Positions 1 through 7,111 are shown, counted from the first letter of the stretch. The stretch is DNA of 25,432 nucleotides from an uncultured Bacteroidales bacterium (GCA_937965665.1 CALCJE010000187.1:1-25432); one strand, 5' to 3'. Numbers and translations: made by a program. Notes: generated by a model not told the origin, from the sequence alone.

Positions 1-47
1 GACCACCGAGATCTACACTCTTTCCCTACACGACGCTCTTCCGATCT
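1..47 (+). other. Illumina TruSeq adapter contamination
   Basis: The first 47 bases match the last 47 of the 58-base TruSeq universal adapter: the end of the P5 flow-cell sequence followed by the read-1 primer ending GCTCTTCCGATCT. They run straight into an open cytochrome reading frame at 48. This is a library artefact left at a contig end, not biology. The true genomic sequence starts at base 48, and anything upstream is unknown. Confidence 0.98.
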
Positions 48-898
48 AGAAATGTCTGAAATGTCACGGCCAGTCAAAATACAAATACATTAACTCTGAA
101 TCCGGCGCAGAGGTCACAAAAAGAATGTATCTTGAAACTATCATCAACCGTGCTCAATTCGCCGAATCAAACCACCGGAATTTCAAATGTACCGATTGTC
201 ATTCGGAAGATTATGATACATTTCCACACCCGGGCCGCCTTCGTATGGAATCAAAATACGCCTGTATTGATTGCCACGGAGGGGATGAAAAATATGCCAA
301 GTTCAAATTCGAACAAATAGAAACTGAATTTCAGGCCAGCGTTCATGCCACCAAACATGGTGATGACTTTAACTGCTGGATGTGCCACAATCCGCACACC
401 TATAAAATTACAACCCGTTCCGAAGAAAAAATCAAGGATATAGTAGCCTATGATAACGCTATATGCCTGAACTGCCATGCAGATATAACCAAATACCAGA
501 TGCTCACCGATAAGGTGAATCCAAATATCATTCAGAAACACCAGTGGCTGCCAAACCAGGCACTGCATTTTAAAAACGTAAGGTGTATTGAATGCCATGC
601 ACGGGCTAACGATTCTATTCTTGTGGCCCACAACATACAGCCAAAAGCAAAAGCCGTACGCAGGTGTGTTGAGTGCCACTCAACCAATTCCATTTTAATG
701 GCTACACTTTATAAATACAAAGTAAAAGAAGGCCGCAACAAAGCCGGTTTTTATAATGGTGTGATTATGAACGAAGGATACGTGATTGGTGCAAACCGTA
801 ATTATTACCTGGGTTTACTCAGTATCTTCATGTTCAGCTGCGTTATAGCAGGTATTGCTCTTCATGCAACATTACGAATCATAAAACGTAAAAAATAA
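48..898 (+). CDS. multiheme c-type cytochrome, membrane-anchored (5'-truncated by contig end)
   Basis: Partial gene. The frame stays open upstream of the ATG at 125, back to the adapter junction, and codons at 53-67 encode another heme motif (CLKCH), so 125 is not the true start. Counting from that ATG, further CxxCH motifs lie at residues 22-26, 47-51, 84-88, 114-118, 154-158 and 181-185, giving seven hemes in the visible part. Extra histidines between the motifs could serve as distal ligands. Residues about 228-250 form one hydrophobic C-terminal helix followed by a basic tail (RIIKRKK), consistent with a periplasmic cytochrome anchored in the inner membrane. The stop overlaps the next start by one base (TAATG), implying translational coupling to the b-type cytochrome. 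The pairing of a heptaheme c-type with a di-heme b-type subunit recalls CbcA/CbcB of Geobacter. That assignment is inference. A thiosulfate- or tetrathionate-type reductase electron module is an alternative. Confidence 0.9.
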
Positions 899-1515
899 TG
901 TCGGAAAAAATATATTTGTACCCCATTTGGGTCAGGTTATGGCATGCCCTGAATGCCATATTGATCATACTACTTATAATTACAGGAGTAAGCATGCAGT
1001 TTACCAATCCTGATAACCCTTTTATCCGTTTCGATATTGCCGTAAAAATGCATAACATCAGCGGAATAGTGCTTACACTGAATTACGCGTTCTTTCTGAT
1101 AGGAACCTTTGTAACCCCGAATGGTAAACATTATAAACTGACCCTGAAAGGTTTGATGGGCCGGATCATGAAACAGTTTACCTACTACACATTCGGAATT
1201 TTTAAACACGAACCTACTCCGTTCCCAGTTACCAAAGACAGCAAATTCAATCCTCTGCAACAGTTTACGTATGTGGCTGCCATGTTTTTCCTGGTTCCGG
1301 TAGTAATTATAACCGGCTGGGCTCTGCTTTACCCCGAGCTGGTTTTAACCAAATTTTTTGGAGGCAGCGGTCTGAAAGTAAATGATTTCATTCATGTAAT
1401 CATCGGCTTTTTTGTGTCATTCTTTATGTTTGTTCACATTTATTTCTGTACCATCGGTGCTACTTTTGTAAGCAATTTCAAGAGTATGATCAATGGTTTT
1501 CATGAAACACACTGA
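898..1515 (+). CDS. di-heme b-type cytochrome membrane subunit (HydC/FdnI/cytochrome b561 type)
   Basis: A 205-residue protein with four hydrophobic helices at about 18-34, 53-72, 128-150 and 162-186. It has the histidines expected for two b hemes: H16 in WVRLWH, H52 in KMHN, H166 in DFIH and H180 in FVHIY. This is the pattern of the Ni-Fe hydrogenase/formate dehydrogenase b-subunit superfamily, which passes electrons between the quinone pool and a periplasmic partner. The start codon overlaps the stop of the preceding multiheme cytochrome, so the two are probably co-translated as a bc-type quinol:cytochrome complex. A strong hairpin terminator follows 25 bases after the stop. The family call is firm. 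The direction of electron flow (quinol oxidation toward the periplasm) is inferred from the multiheme partner. Confidence 0.85.
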   Translation: MSEKIYLYPIWVRLWHALNAILIILLIITGVSMQFTNPDNPFIRFDIAVKMHNISGIVLTLNYAFFLIGTFVTPNGKHYKLTLKGLMGRIMKQFTYYTFGIFKHEPTPFPVTKDSKFNPLQQFTYVAAMFFLVPVVIITGWALLYPELVLTKFFGGSGLKVNDFIHVIIGFFVSFFMFVHIYFCTIGATFVSNFKSMINGFHETH

Positions 1516-1540
1516 TTTATAGCTTATTTAGCTCCTGAAG

Positions 1541-1573
1541 CAGGCACATACAAAATATGTGCCTGTTTTTTTT
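1541..1573 (+). terminator. rho-independent terminator after the bc cytochrome pair
   Basis: A perfect 10-bp stem (CAGGCACATA / TATGTGCCTG, 1541-1550 and 1556-1565) with a 5-nt loop is followed by eight T residues. It closes the transcription unit of the two cytochrome genes upstream. Confidence 0.9.
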
Positions 1574-1691
1574 AAAATTTTATATCTATTTATTTATATA
1601 CTTATTTGCATCAGATGTAATAAAATTATTTGTAACTTTACGGTACCAAAATTTTATAACGGTTAATGTCTAAAACTAAACTAAAAGAATT

Positions 1692-2102
1692 ATGAAAACT
1701 AAATTTCGATTTGCCGCACTCATGATTGTAGCGCTTATTTTTGTTTCGGCAAACATTGCAATGGCTCAAAAAGCTGGTGGGCCCTGGACGGTGCCGGCTA
1801 AGTACAAATCAATGAAAAGTACCGTTAAGGCTGGAGATCCATCCATTAATACAGTGGGTAAGGATCTTTTTGCCAAACATTGTAAATCGTGCCATGGTGC
1901 AAAAGGTTTGGGTGATGGCCCCAAATCAGCTTCGCTCAAAACCATAGTTCCTTCTTTTGCCGATAAAAAATTCAAAGCTCAGGCTGATGGCGATATTTAT
2001 TACCAAACCATCGTTGGCCGTGATGAAATGCCAAATTTTGAAAAGAAAATTATCGACGAAGCCGACAGGTGGGCGCTTGTAAATTACATTAAAGGTTTGT
2101 AA
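1692..2102 (+). CDS. small monoheme class I cytochrome c, periplasmic
   Basis: A 136-residue protein with a signal peptide (hydrophobic 7-24, cleavage near AMA-Q26). It has one heme motif, CKSCHG (C64-H68), and a likely distal ligand Met113 in RDEMPNFE. The C-terminal WALVNYIKGL helix is typical of the cytochrome c fold. It is about the size of a soluble electron shuttle, and its position between two membrane quinol-oxidase candidates suggests it carries electrons across the periplasm (inference). It lies between two terminators and so forms its own transcription unit. The upstream DNA (1574-1691) is AT-rich and has a weak -7-like TAACTTTA at 1633-1640, but no convincing promoter. Confidence 0.9.
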   Translation: MKTKFRFAALMIVALIFVSANIAMAQKAGGPWTVPAKYKSMKSTVKAGDPSINTVGKDLFAKHCKSCHGAKGLGDGPKSASLKTIVPSFADKKFKAQADGDIYYQTIVGRDEMPNFEKKIIDEADRWALVNYIKGL

Positions 2103-2119
2103 AAATTGAACTACCAATT

Positions 2120-2151
2120 AAAAGTGATCCTAGCGGGTCACTTTTTTTTTG
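2120..2151 (+). terminator. rho-independent terminator after the monoheme cytochrome
   Basis: An 11-bp stem (AAAAGTGATCC with GGGTCACTTTT, one T-G wobble), loop TAGC, and a run of T residues through 2150. It starts 18 bases after the stop codon. Confidence 0.9.
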
Positions 2152-2164
2152 CCTTCATATTCTG

Positions 2165-2178
2165 AAAGTCCTCACATG
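2165..2178 (+). promoter_or_regulatory. 14-mer shared with the region upstream of the hexaheme lipoprotein
   Basis: AAAGTCCTCACATG occurs here, 294 nt before the ImcH-like gene. It recurs with one change (AAAGTCCTCATATG) at 4258-4271 before the hexaheme lipoprotein gene. Both copies are in the same orientation within otherwise featureless AT-rich DNA. A shared regulator site is possible but unproven. The rest of 2152-2380 holds no credible gene. Confidence 0.3.
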
Positions 2179-2380
2179 GAAAATTTCTTTACTTAACTTT
2201 CGATATACGCTTCATTAAAAATACTAATCTGATGATATTTAATAAAACAAAAATTATGATTAAATTATAGTGCTGCACACGAAAATCAATAGAAAATAAC
2301 ACTTTCGGACTGATTGTATTTACCCTAAAAACAACTGAAAGTATATGGGCTATTAAGACTATATATAAATTAGATATCTG

Positions 2381-2412
2381 TTGCAAAATTGTTACATTAA
2401 TACTTACATTTG
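2381..2412 (+). promoter_or_regulatory. Bacteroidota-type promoter for the ImcH-like gene
   Basis: TTG at 2381-2383, then 21 nt, then TACATTTG at 2405-2412. This matches the Bacteroidota housekeeping sigma consensus (-33 TTTG, -7 TAnnTTTG). It predicts a transcript start near 2418 and a leader of about 50 nt before the ATG at 2472. Confidence 0.6.
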
Positions 2413-2471
2413 TTAAATATAGAAATACCTACTTATATAAATAACATAACAAAAACTAATACTTCGTTGCT

Positions 2472-3971
2472 ATGAAAATGCCAAAATCTGCCTACAATTG
2501 GATAACCATTTCAGGCTTTCTGTTGGCTGTCAACAGCCTGGTAGTTATCATATTACTAGTAATTTACACACTAATTTCATCAGGCACCAATCCTTACATG
2601 GGATTATTTACTTTCATTGTTTCGCCTGCTTTCCTGGTAGTGGGGCTATTAATGATTCCCATCGGGATACTTTATAAAAGAAAAAAATCAAAAGGACAGG
2701 AAACAGTTGATCAGCGCTGGCCCATCCTGGATATGAACAGCAAAATTACCCGGACAACCGTTGTAAGAATCTCTATTATCACGCTTGTTCTTTTGGTTGC
2801 CACAGCTATGGGAAGCTACCAGGCATTCCATTACACGGAATCCGTCAGGTTTTGCGGTGAACTATGCCATAAAGTAATGGAGCCTGAATACACTGCATAC
2901 CAGCATTCGTCGCATGCAAATGTTGCTTGTGTTGAATGTCATGTTGGCGAAGGCGCCGGATGGTATGTAAAATCAAAGCTTTCGGGCTTATACCAGGTAT
3001 ATTCTGTGATCTTTAAAAAATACTCCACTCCCATCGAAACGCCACTGCATAACCTGCGTCCGGCCAGCGAAACCTGCGAACGCTGCCACTGGCCCGAAAA
3101 ATTTTACTCGCAAAAACTTCGCAACCTGCGCTCATATCTTACCGATTCGGCTAACACCGAATGGAACACTTCCCTGCTTATGAAAATAGGTCCGCAGTAC
3201 AGCGCCAAAGGCCTTTCGGAAGGAATTCACTGGCACATCAATAAGAATTTTAAGATTGAATATATCGCCGGTACCAGAGACAGGGAGAGCATACCATGGG
3301 TGAAACTTACCGATTTGAAAACAGGGAAAGTAAAAATATTTGTTGACGAGGAAAACCCGATTGATAAAAAAGCCATGGATTCACTGGAACACAGAACCAT
3401 GGATTGCATGGATTGCCACAACCGGCCTTCGCACAAGTATTTATCGGCACCCAATTATATAGATAATGCCATCGTTTCGGGTTTAATTCCTGCAAACATT
3501 CCATATATAAAAATGGCGGCTATGGAAGCACTCAAAGTTTCCTATAATACCAAGGATTCAGCACATATGGAAATTAAAAAAGTGGTAACTACCTATTATA
3601 AGGACGAACAACCGGAAGCGTATGCTAAAAACATGGATCGCATAAATAAAGCAATTTTAGCCATGCAGAAAGAATACGATAATAACGTTTTCCCCTACAT
3701 GAAAGTTGAATCCACAAAATACCTCGATCATATCGGGCACCTCGAATCGGATGGATGCTTCCGCTGCCATTCCGACAGGCACAAAACAGCAGATGGCGAA
3801 ACCATTTCGAGAAACTGCGACCTGTGCCATAGCTTCCTGGCCCAGGGACCTACCGGAAATGTAAAAACTGTTCCCTTAGGCAGTTCGATGGAATTTGAAC
3901 ACCCGGTTGAAATCAGGGGTAAATGGAAGACAGCATTCTGCTCAGAGTGTCACCGTGTGTTGTACGAATAG
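2472..3971 (+). CDS. seven-heme NapC/NirT-type inner-membrane cytochrome, ImcH-like quinol oxidase
   Basis: A 499-residue protein with three predicted membrane helices (about 12-36, 44-68 and 98-118) followed by a periplasmic multiheme domain. Heme motifs are C128-H133 (CGELCH, spacing CX3CH, followed by KVM as in NapC/NrfH heme 1), C153-H157, C202-H206, C312-H316, C429-H433, C449-H453 and C490-H494, seven in all. The NapC/NirT family takes electrons from menaquinol at the heme 1 site and passes them to periplasmic carriers. Three TMs, seven hemes and about 500 residues is the architecture described for Geobacter ImcH, the inner-membrane cytochrome needed for respiration of high-potential extracellular acceptors. 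The homology is judged from architecture only. It stands alone with its own promoter, next to other multiheme cytochromes. A nitrite- or nitrate-linked NapC role is less likely because no Nap or Nrf catalytic gene is in view. Confidence 0.85.
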   Translation: MKMPKSAYNWITISGFLLAVNSLVVIILLVIYTLISSGTNPYMGLFTFIVSPAFLVVGLLMIPIGILYKRKKSKGQETVDQRWPILDMNSKITRTTVVRISIITLVLLVATAMGSYQAFHYTESVRFCGELCHKVMEPEYTAYQHSSHANVACVECHVGEGAGWYVKSKLSGLYQVYSVIFKKYSTPIETPLHNLRPASETCERCHWPEKFYSQKLRNLRSYLTDSANTEWNTSLLMKIGPQYSAKGLSEGIHWHINKNFKIEYIAGTRDRESIPWVKLTDLKTGKVKIFVDEENPIDKKAMDSLEHRTMDCMDCHNRPSHKYLSAPNYIDNAIVSGLIPANIPYIKMAAMEALKVSYNTKDSAHMEIKKVVTTYYKDEQPEAYAKNMDRINKAILAMQKEYDNNVFPYMKVESTKYLDHIGHLESDGCFRCHSDRHKTADGETISRNCDLCHSFLAQGPTGNVKTVPLGSSMEFEHPVEIRGKWKTAFCSECHRVLYE

Positions 3972-4040
3972 TTAACCAAACAGGCACGTAATCAAACAAC
4001 TAAGCGCTGATTATGCTATTTACATGGCATATGAGGTACC

Positions 4041-4116
4041 AAAAACCTGCAATTTATAACATACACACCATTAATATAACAGCAGCGAATATGCGTGAAA
4101 TAAATTGCAGGTTTTT
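4041..4116 (+). terminator. 17-bp perfect inverted repeat with 42-nt loop (possible terminator)
   Basis: Arms 4041-4057 (AAAAACCTGCAATTTAT) and 4100-4116 are exact reverse complements, and the right arm ends in five T residues. It lies 69 nt after the ImcH-like stop and could end that transcript. The 42-nt loop is unusually long for an intrinsic terminator, and the A/T ends would allow function on either strand. Confidence 0.5.
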
Positions 4117-4190
4117 AATGCATACAATTTGATCGAAACAAGAGTAACTTTGTATAAGATGAATAGTTGCATCATATTTGATTATATTAC

Positions 4191-4212
4191 ATCATTGACA
4201 TATATCAATGAT
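4191..4212. promoter_or_regulatory. FNR/CRP-family operator-like dyad
   Basis: A perfect 8-bp dyad, ATCATTGA / TCAATGAT, surrounds a 6-nt centre. Within it, TTGAC-ATAT-ATCAA (4195-4208) matches the FNR consensus TTGAT-N4-ATCAA at nine of ten defined bases. It lies 170-190 nt before the hexaheme lipoprotein gene, where oxygen- or redox-responsive control would make sense. A second dyad, ATTCAT-N4-ATGAAT, follows at 4230-4245. Regulator identity is inference. Confidence 0.5.
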
Positions 4213-4257
4213 AACATGCCAAAATTACCATTCATACCCATGAATATATCACTGCTA

Positions 4258-4293
4258 AAAGTCCTCATATGATAATATATAATAACATATTTG
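4258..4293 (+). promoter_or_regulatory. shared 14-mer and weak -7 element before the hexaheme lipoprotein
   Basis: AAAGTCCTCATATG (4258-4271) repeats the element at 2165-2178 with one substitution. CATATTTG (4286-4293) differs by one base from TAnnTTTG and could be a -7 element, but no TTG lies at the right distance upstream. A perfect -7 (TAACTTTG, 4145-4152) lies farther up without a good -33. The actual transcript start cannot be fixed from sequence. Confidence 0.3.
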
Positions 4294-4381
4294 CATGTTA
4301 ATTCATTAACAATAGAAATGAATTTAACCCCAATTTCGAAACCCTAATAATCAAACATAAACAAAACTAAATCAACAAATT

Positions 4382-5716
4382 ATGAAAAAAAATCTCTTTG
4401 TAACGGGTATTGGATTTCTGCTTATCGGAGCCAGTATCATCTCTGCCTGTACTAAAGAAGGACCAATGGGCCCAGCCGGTGCAGATGGAAAAGACGGTAC
4501 AAACGGTACTAACGGTACCAATGGTACTGACGGAACAGCAACCTGTATCCAGTGTCATGCTCCTGCAGTAGTTGAACTGGCTGCAACCCAGTATGAATTC
4601 TCGAAACACAGCTATGGTGAAGCTGCATTCGAAGAATCAGGAAACACTGGATGTACTCCTTGCCACGCTTCAGAAGCATTCCTTTATGTAACCAAAAATG
4701 ATGTTCCTGTTGCTTTTGTTGAAAATACAACAACCCACAAATGGTCGAACCCATATGCAACTGTTGCTACAGCTGCGATTGGTGAAATTAGTTGTGTAAC
4801 CTGCCACAGCAGTCTGCACACTACTTACACCACAGCTGATTTACCAGCACTTACCACTGTAGCTCCTGTTAAAATGACTTTTAACGGTGGTGCACAAACT
4901 ATCGACCTGGCAGCTGACGGACACATCAGCAACCTTTGCGTAAAATGTCACCAGCCACGCCCATTCACCAATTCAGCTACTAACGGTAATATTCTGAACT
5001 ACGACAGTTTGAAGAACTTCCCGACAGCTACCTTCTACGATCCTACCCGTTCGGTTAACGTTCTGAAACCGGGTTACAGAACCCACACCCACTACGGAAC
5101 CGCAGGTGCTGTTTACGCTGGTAAAGGTGGTATTGAATTTGCAGGTACAGAAACCTATTCGAATTCACCTCACACTTCGGTTGCTTCATGCCAGGATTGC
5201 CATATGGCTACACAAACCGGCAGGGTTGGCGGACACACTTTCTTTGCAACAGGTAATGTTGCAGGTTGTAACCAAACTGGTTGCCACACTGGTGTAACTA
5301 CTGGTGGAACCCTGTACAAAGGCGTTCAGGATGCTACCAAAGCGCTCCTCGATCAGCTTGCTGCAAAACTTAAAGTTGGCGGTGTTGATATTCTGAACAG
5401 GAACCCAGATGCTGAAAGTAATCTTTGGGCTACCAAAACCACCAATAAATATGATGGTTACCTGAATGTTTACGATCCTATTAACAATCCGAATGGTGAA
5501 GCAAACAATGGAACAATGTTCCAGGCTGCCAGCACAACCGGTTGGACTCAGGCTCAGAAAGACAAAAATGCTACATTACCAAAACTTACTCTTACCAATG
5601 CTCAGATGGGAGCTATTATCAACTTCCAGCTTTGCCTCAGGGATTACAGCTTAGGTATTCATAACACCAAATATACCCAGGCATTACTCAAGAACACTAT
5701 CGCGATACTTCCTTAA
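4382..5716 (+). CDS. hexaheme c-type cytochrome lipoprotein with collagen-like stalk
   Basis: A 444-residue lipoprotein. A hydrophobic signal ends in the lipobox-like ISAC with acylated Cys23. Residues 27-53 are nine uninterrupted Gly-X-Y triplets (GPMGPAGADG, then GTN repeats), a collagen-like spacer. Heme motifs follow: C55-H59, C91-H95, C138-H142, C186-H190, C270-H274 and a CX4CH site at C296-H302, six in all. Many additional histidines could be distal ligands. The C-terminal helix (INFQLCLRDYSLGIHNTKYTQALLKN) resembles the end helix of multiheme cytochromes of the nitrite-reductase/octaheme superfamily, but no catalytic CxxCK motif is present. An outer-membrane or surface electron carrier held off the membrane by the stalk is inferred. 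Bacteroidota often place such lipoproteins on the surface. It sits in its own unit, followed by two hairpins. Confidence 0.88.
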   Translation: MKKNLFVTGIGFLLIGASIISACTKEGPMGPAGADGKDGTNGTNGTNGTDGTATCIQCHAPAVVELAATQYEFSKHSYGEAAFEESGNTGCTPCHASEAFLYVTKNDVPVAFVENTTTHKWSNPYATVATAAIGEISCVTCHSSLHTTYTTADLPALTTVAPVKMTFNGGAQTIDLAADGHISNLCVKCHQPRPFTNSATNGNILNYDSLKNFPTATFYDPTRSVNVLKPGYRTHTHYGTAGAVYAGKGGIEFAGTETYSNSPHTSVASCQDCHMATQTGRVGGHTFFATGNVAGCNQTGCHTGVTTGGTLYKGVQDATKALLDQLAAKLKVGGVDILNRNPDAESNLWATKTTNKYDGYLNVYDPINNPNGEANNGTMFQAASTTGWTQAQKDKNATLPKLTLTNAQMGAIINFQLCLRDYSLGIHNTKYTQALLKNTIAILP

Positions 5717-5726
5717 TTTGGCTGCG

Positions 5727-5758
5727 AACCGTTTCGCAACAACCAGAAACGGTTTCTT
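5727..5758 (+). terminator. hairpin after the hexaheme lipoprotein
   Basis: A 9-bp perfect stem AACCGTTTC / GAAACGGTT (5727-5735, 5746-5754) with a 10-nt loop lies 10 nt after the stop. The T-tract is short, so it may act together with the stronger hairpin just downstream. Confidence 0.6.
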
Positions 5759-5776
5759 ACTCGAATTCCTTATTTC

Positions 5777-5810
5777 AAAAGACCTCCTGGAATTTTCCCG
5801 GAGGTCTTTT
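5777..5810 (+). terminator. strong rho-independent terminator
   Basis: An 11-bp perfect stem AAAAGACCTCC / GGAGGTCTTTT (5777-5787, 5800-5810) with a 12-nt loop and a T-rich tail (TTTTCCTTTT). The A/T-flanked stem could work bidirectionally. Confidence 0.85.
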
Positions 5811-5879
5811 CCTTTTCAGCATCGTCATTTTTTTTTGAATTATTATTCTAGTCAACAGTTTACAGTAATATGCTTTCGT

Positions 5880-5887
5880 TATATTTG
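5880..5887 (+). promoter_or_regulatory. -7 promoter element of the C1 peptidase gene
   Basis: TATATTTG fits TAnnTTTG and lies 24 nt before the ATG. The -33 region has only a degenerate GTTT (5858-5861). Confidence 0.5.
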
Positions 5888-5911
5888 CTCCACAATTAAT
5901 TAGAATTTAAC

Positions 5912-7111
5912 ATGAAAAATCTGACATTCTTTACTGTTATTGTATTGCTGGTATTGACTGTTACGTTGCAGCTCCCTGCCCAAACAACTAAAGACTCATT
6001 ACCCGAAAAATATATTTTCACCAAGGTGATCGACTTGCCGGCTACACCTGTAAAAGACCAGTCGTCATCGGGAACATGCTGGAGCTATGCTACAACTTCT
6101 TTTATTGAATCGGAACTTATCAGGCTTACCGGCGACACTTTCGACCTTTCGGAAATGTTCAGTGTTCACAAAGCATACGAAGCCAAAGCCAGGCATTATG
6201 TGCGCCTGCATGGGCTGGCAAATTTTGGCGAAGGTGGCCAGGCACATGACGTAATGAATGTTATTAAAGAATATGGGTTAATGACCGAGGCTGCTTATTC
6301 AGGCCTTGCAAACGGGCAAACCAAACCGGCACATGGCGAAATGGCAGCGTTGCTCGAAGCGATGGTTGGAGCTATTTCGAAAAACCCCGCCGGTAAACTT
6401 TCGCCGGAGTGGTCAAGTTCTATTTCAGCAGTGCTTGATGTCTATCTCGGCAAAATCCCCGCCACTTTTGGCACACCAGCCACTACTCCGCTTGAATTTG
6501 CAAAAAAAATAAACCCGGATGATTACGTTGAGATTACATCGTACACCCACCATCCTTATTACTCGTCCTTCTCGCTCGAAGTACCGGATAACTGGGCAGG
6601 AGGAAATTATTACAATGTTCCGCCCGATGAACTGGTGCAAATTATGGATTTTGCTTTGAGCAAAGGATTTACGGTGGATTGGGACGGGGATGTAAGTGAT
6701 AAAGGCTTTTCGCATAAAAACGGGGTAGCCATTGTACCCGAAGTGAGTATTGAAAATATGAATGGAACCGAACGGACCAAATGGGAAAAGTTATCCGAGA
6801 AAGAACGCAGAGCCCAGTTTTATACCTTCGAGAAACCTGTACCTGAAAAAATGATAAGCACGGAAGCCAGGCAGGCCGCATTCGACAATTTTTCGGCTAC
6901 CGACGATCACCTGATGCACATCACCGGCACTGTGAAAGACCAGAATGGTAAAAGATATTTCCGTACCAAGAATTCCTGGGCAGCCGAAAGTAACAATTAC
7001 GGAGGCTACCTCAATATGTCGGAAGCCTATATCAGGCTGAATACCATTGCCATTATGGTGCACAAAGATGCCATTCCAAAAGAAATTAAAAAGAAATTAA
7101 ATTTAAAATAG
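5912..7111 (+). CDS. secreted C1-family cysteine peptidase (bleomycin hydrolase / PepC type)
   Basis: A 399-residue protein with a signal peptide (about 1-23, cleavage near LPAQ), so it is exported, unlike cytosolic PepC or bleomycin hydrolase. The papain-like catalytic set is visible: oxyanion Gln50 and nucleophile Cys56 in QSSSGTCWSYA, His333 in DDHLMHITG and Asn354 in TKNSWA. The order and spacing fit the C1B (aminopeptidase C) group, which trims peptides from the N terminus and uses its own C terminus to restrict the active site. Length is slightly under the usual 430-450. Terminators on both sides make it a single-gene unit. Its neighbours do not point to a specific substrate, and periplasmic peptide processing is the safest role. 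Confidence 0.9.
   Translation: MKNLTFFTVIVLLVLTVTLQLPAQTTKDSLPEKYIFTKVIDLPATPVKDQSSSGTCWSYATTSFIESELIRLTGDTFDLSEMFSVHKAYEAKARHYVRLHGLANFGEGGQAHDVMNVIKEYGLMTEAAYSGLANGQTKPAHGEMAALLEAMVGAISKNPAGKLSPEWSSSISAVLDVYLGKIPATFGTPATTPLEFAKKINPDDYVEITSYTHHPYYSSFSLEVPDNWAGGNYYNVPPDELVQIMDFALSKGFTVDWDGDVSDKGFSHKNGVAIVPEVSIENMNGTERTKWEKLSEKERRAQFYTFEKPVPEKMISTEARQAAFDNFSATDDHLMHITGTVKDQNGKRYFRTKNSWAAESNNYGGYLNMSEAYIRLNTIAIMVHKDAIPKEIKKKLNLK

Noticed and set aside
125..127. ATG at 125 as the true start of the first cytochrome
   Set aside because: The frame continues upstream to the adapter junction and contains another CxxCH motif, so this Met is internal.
2189..2386. 65-codon hydrophobic frame on the minus strand
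   Set aside because: It would need a TTG start inside the promoter of the ImcH-like gene. Its hydrophobicity follows from the AT-rich DNA.
4382..5716. Nitrite reductase (NrfA) or octaheme reductase
   Set aside because: There is no CxxCK active-site heme motif and only six hemes. The resemblance is confined to the C-terminal helix.
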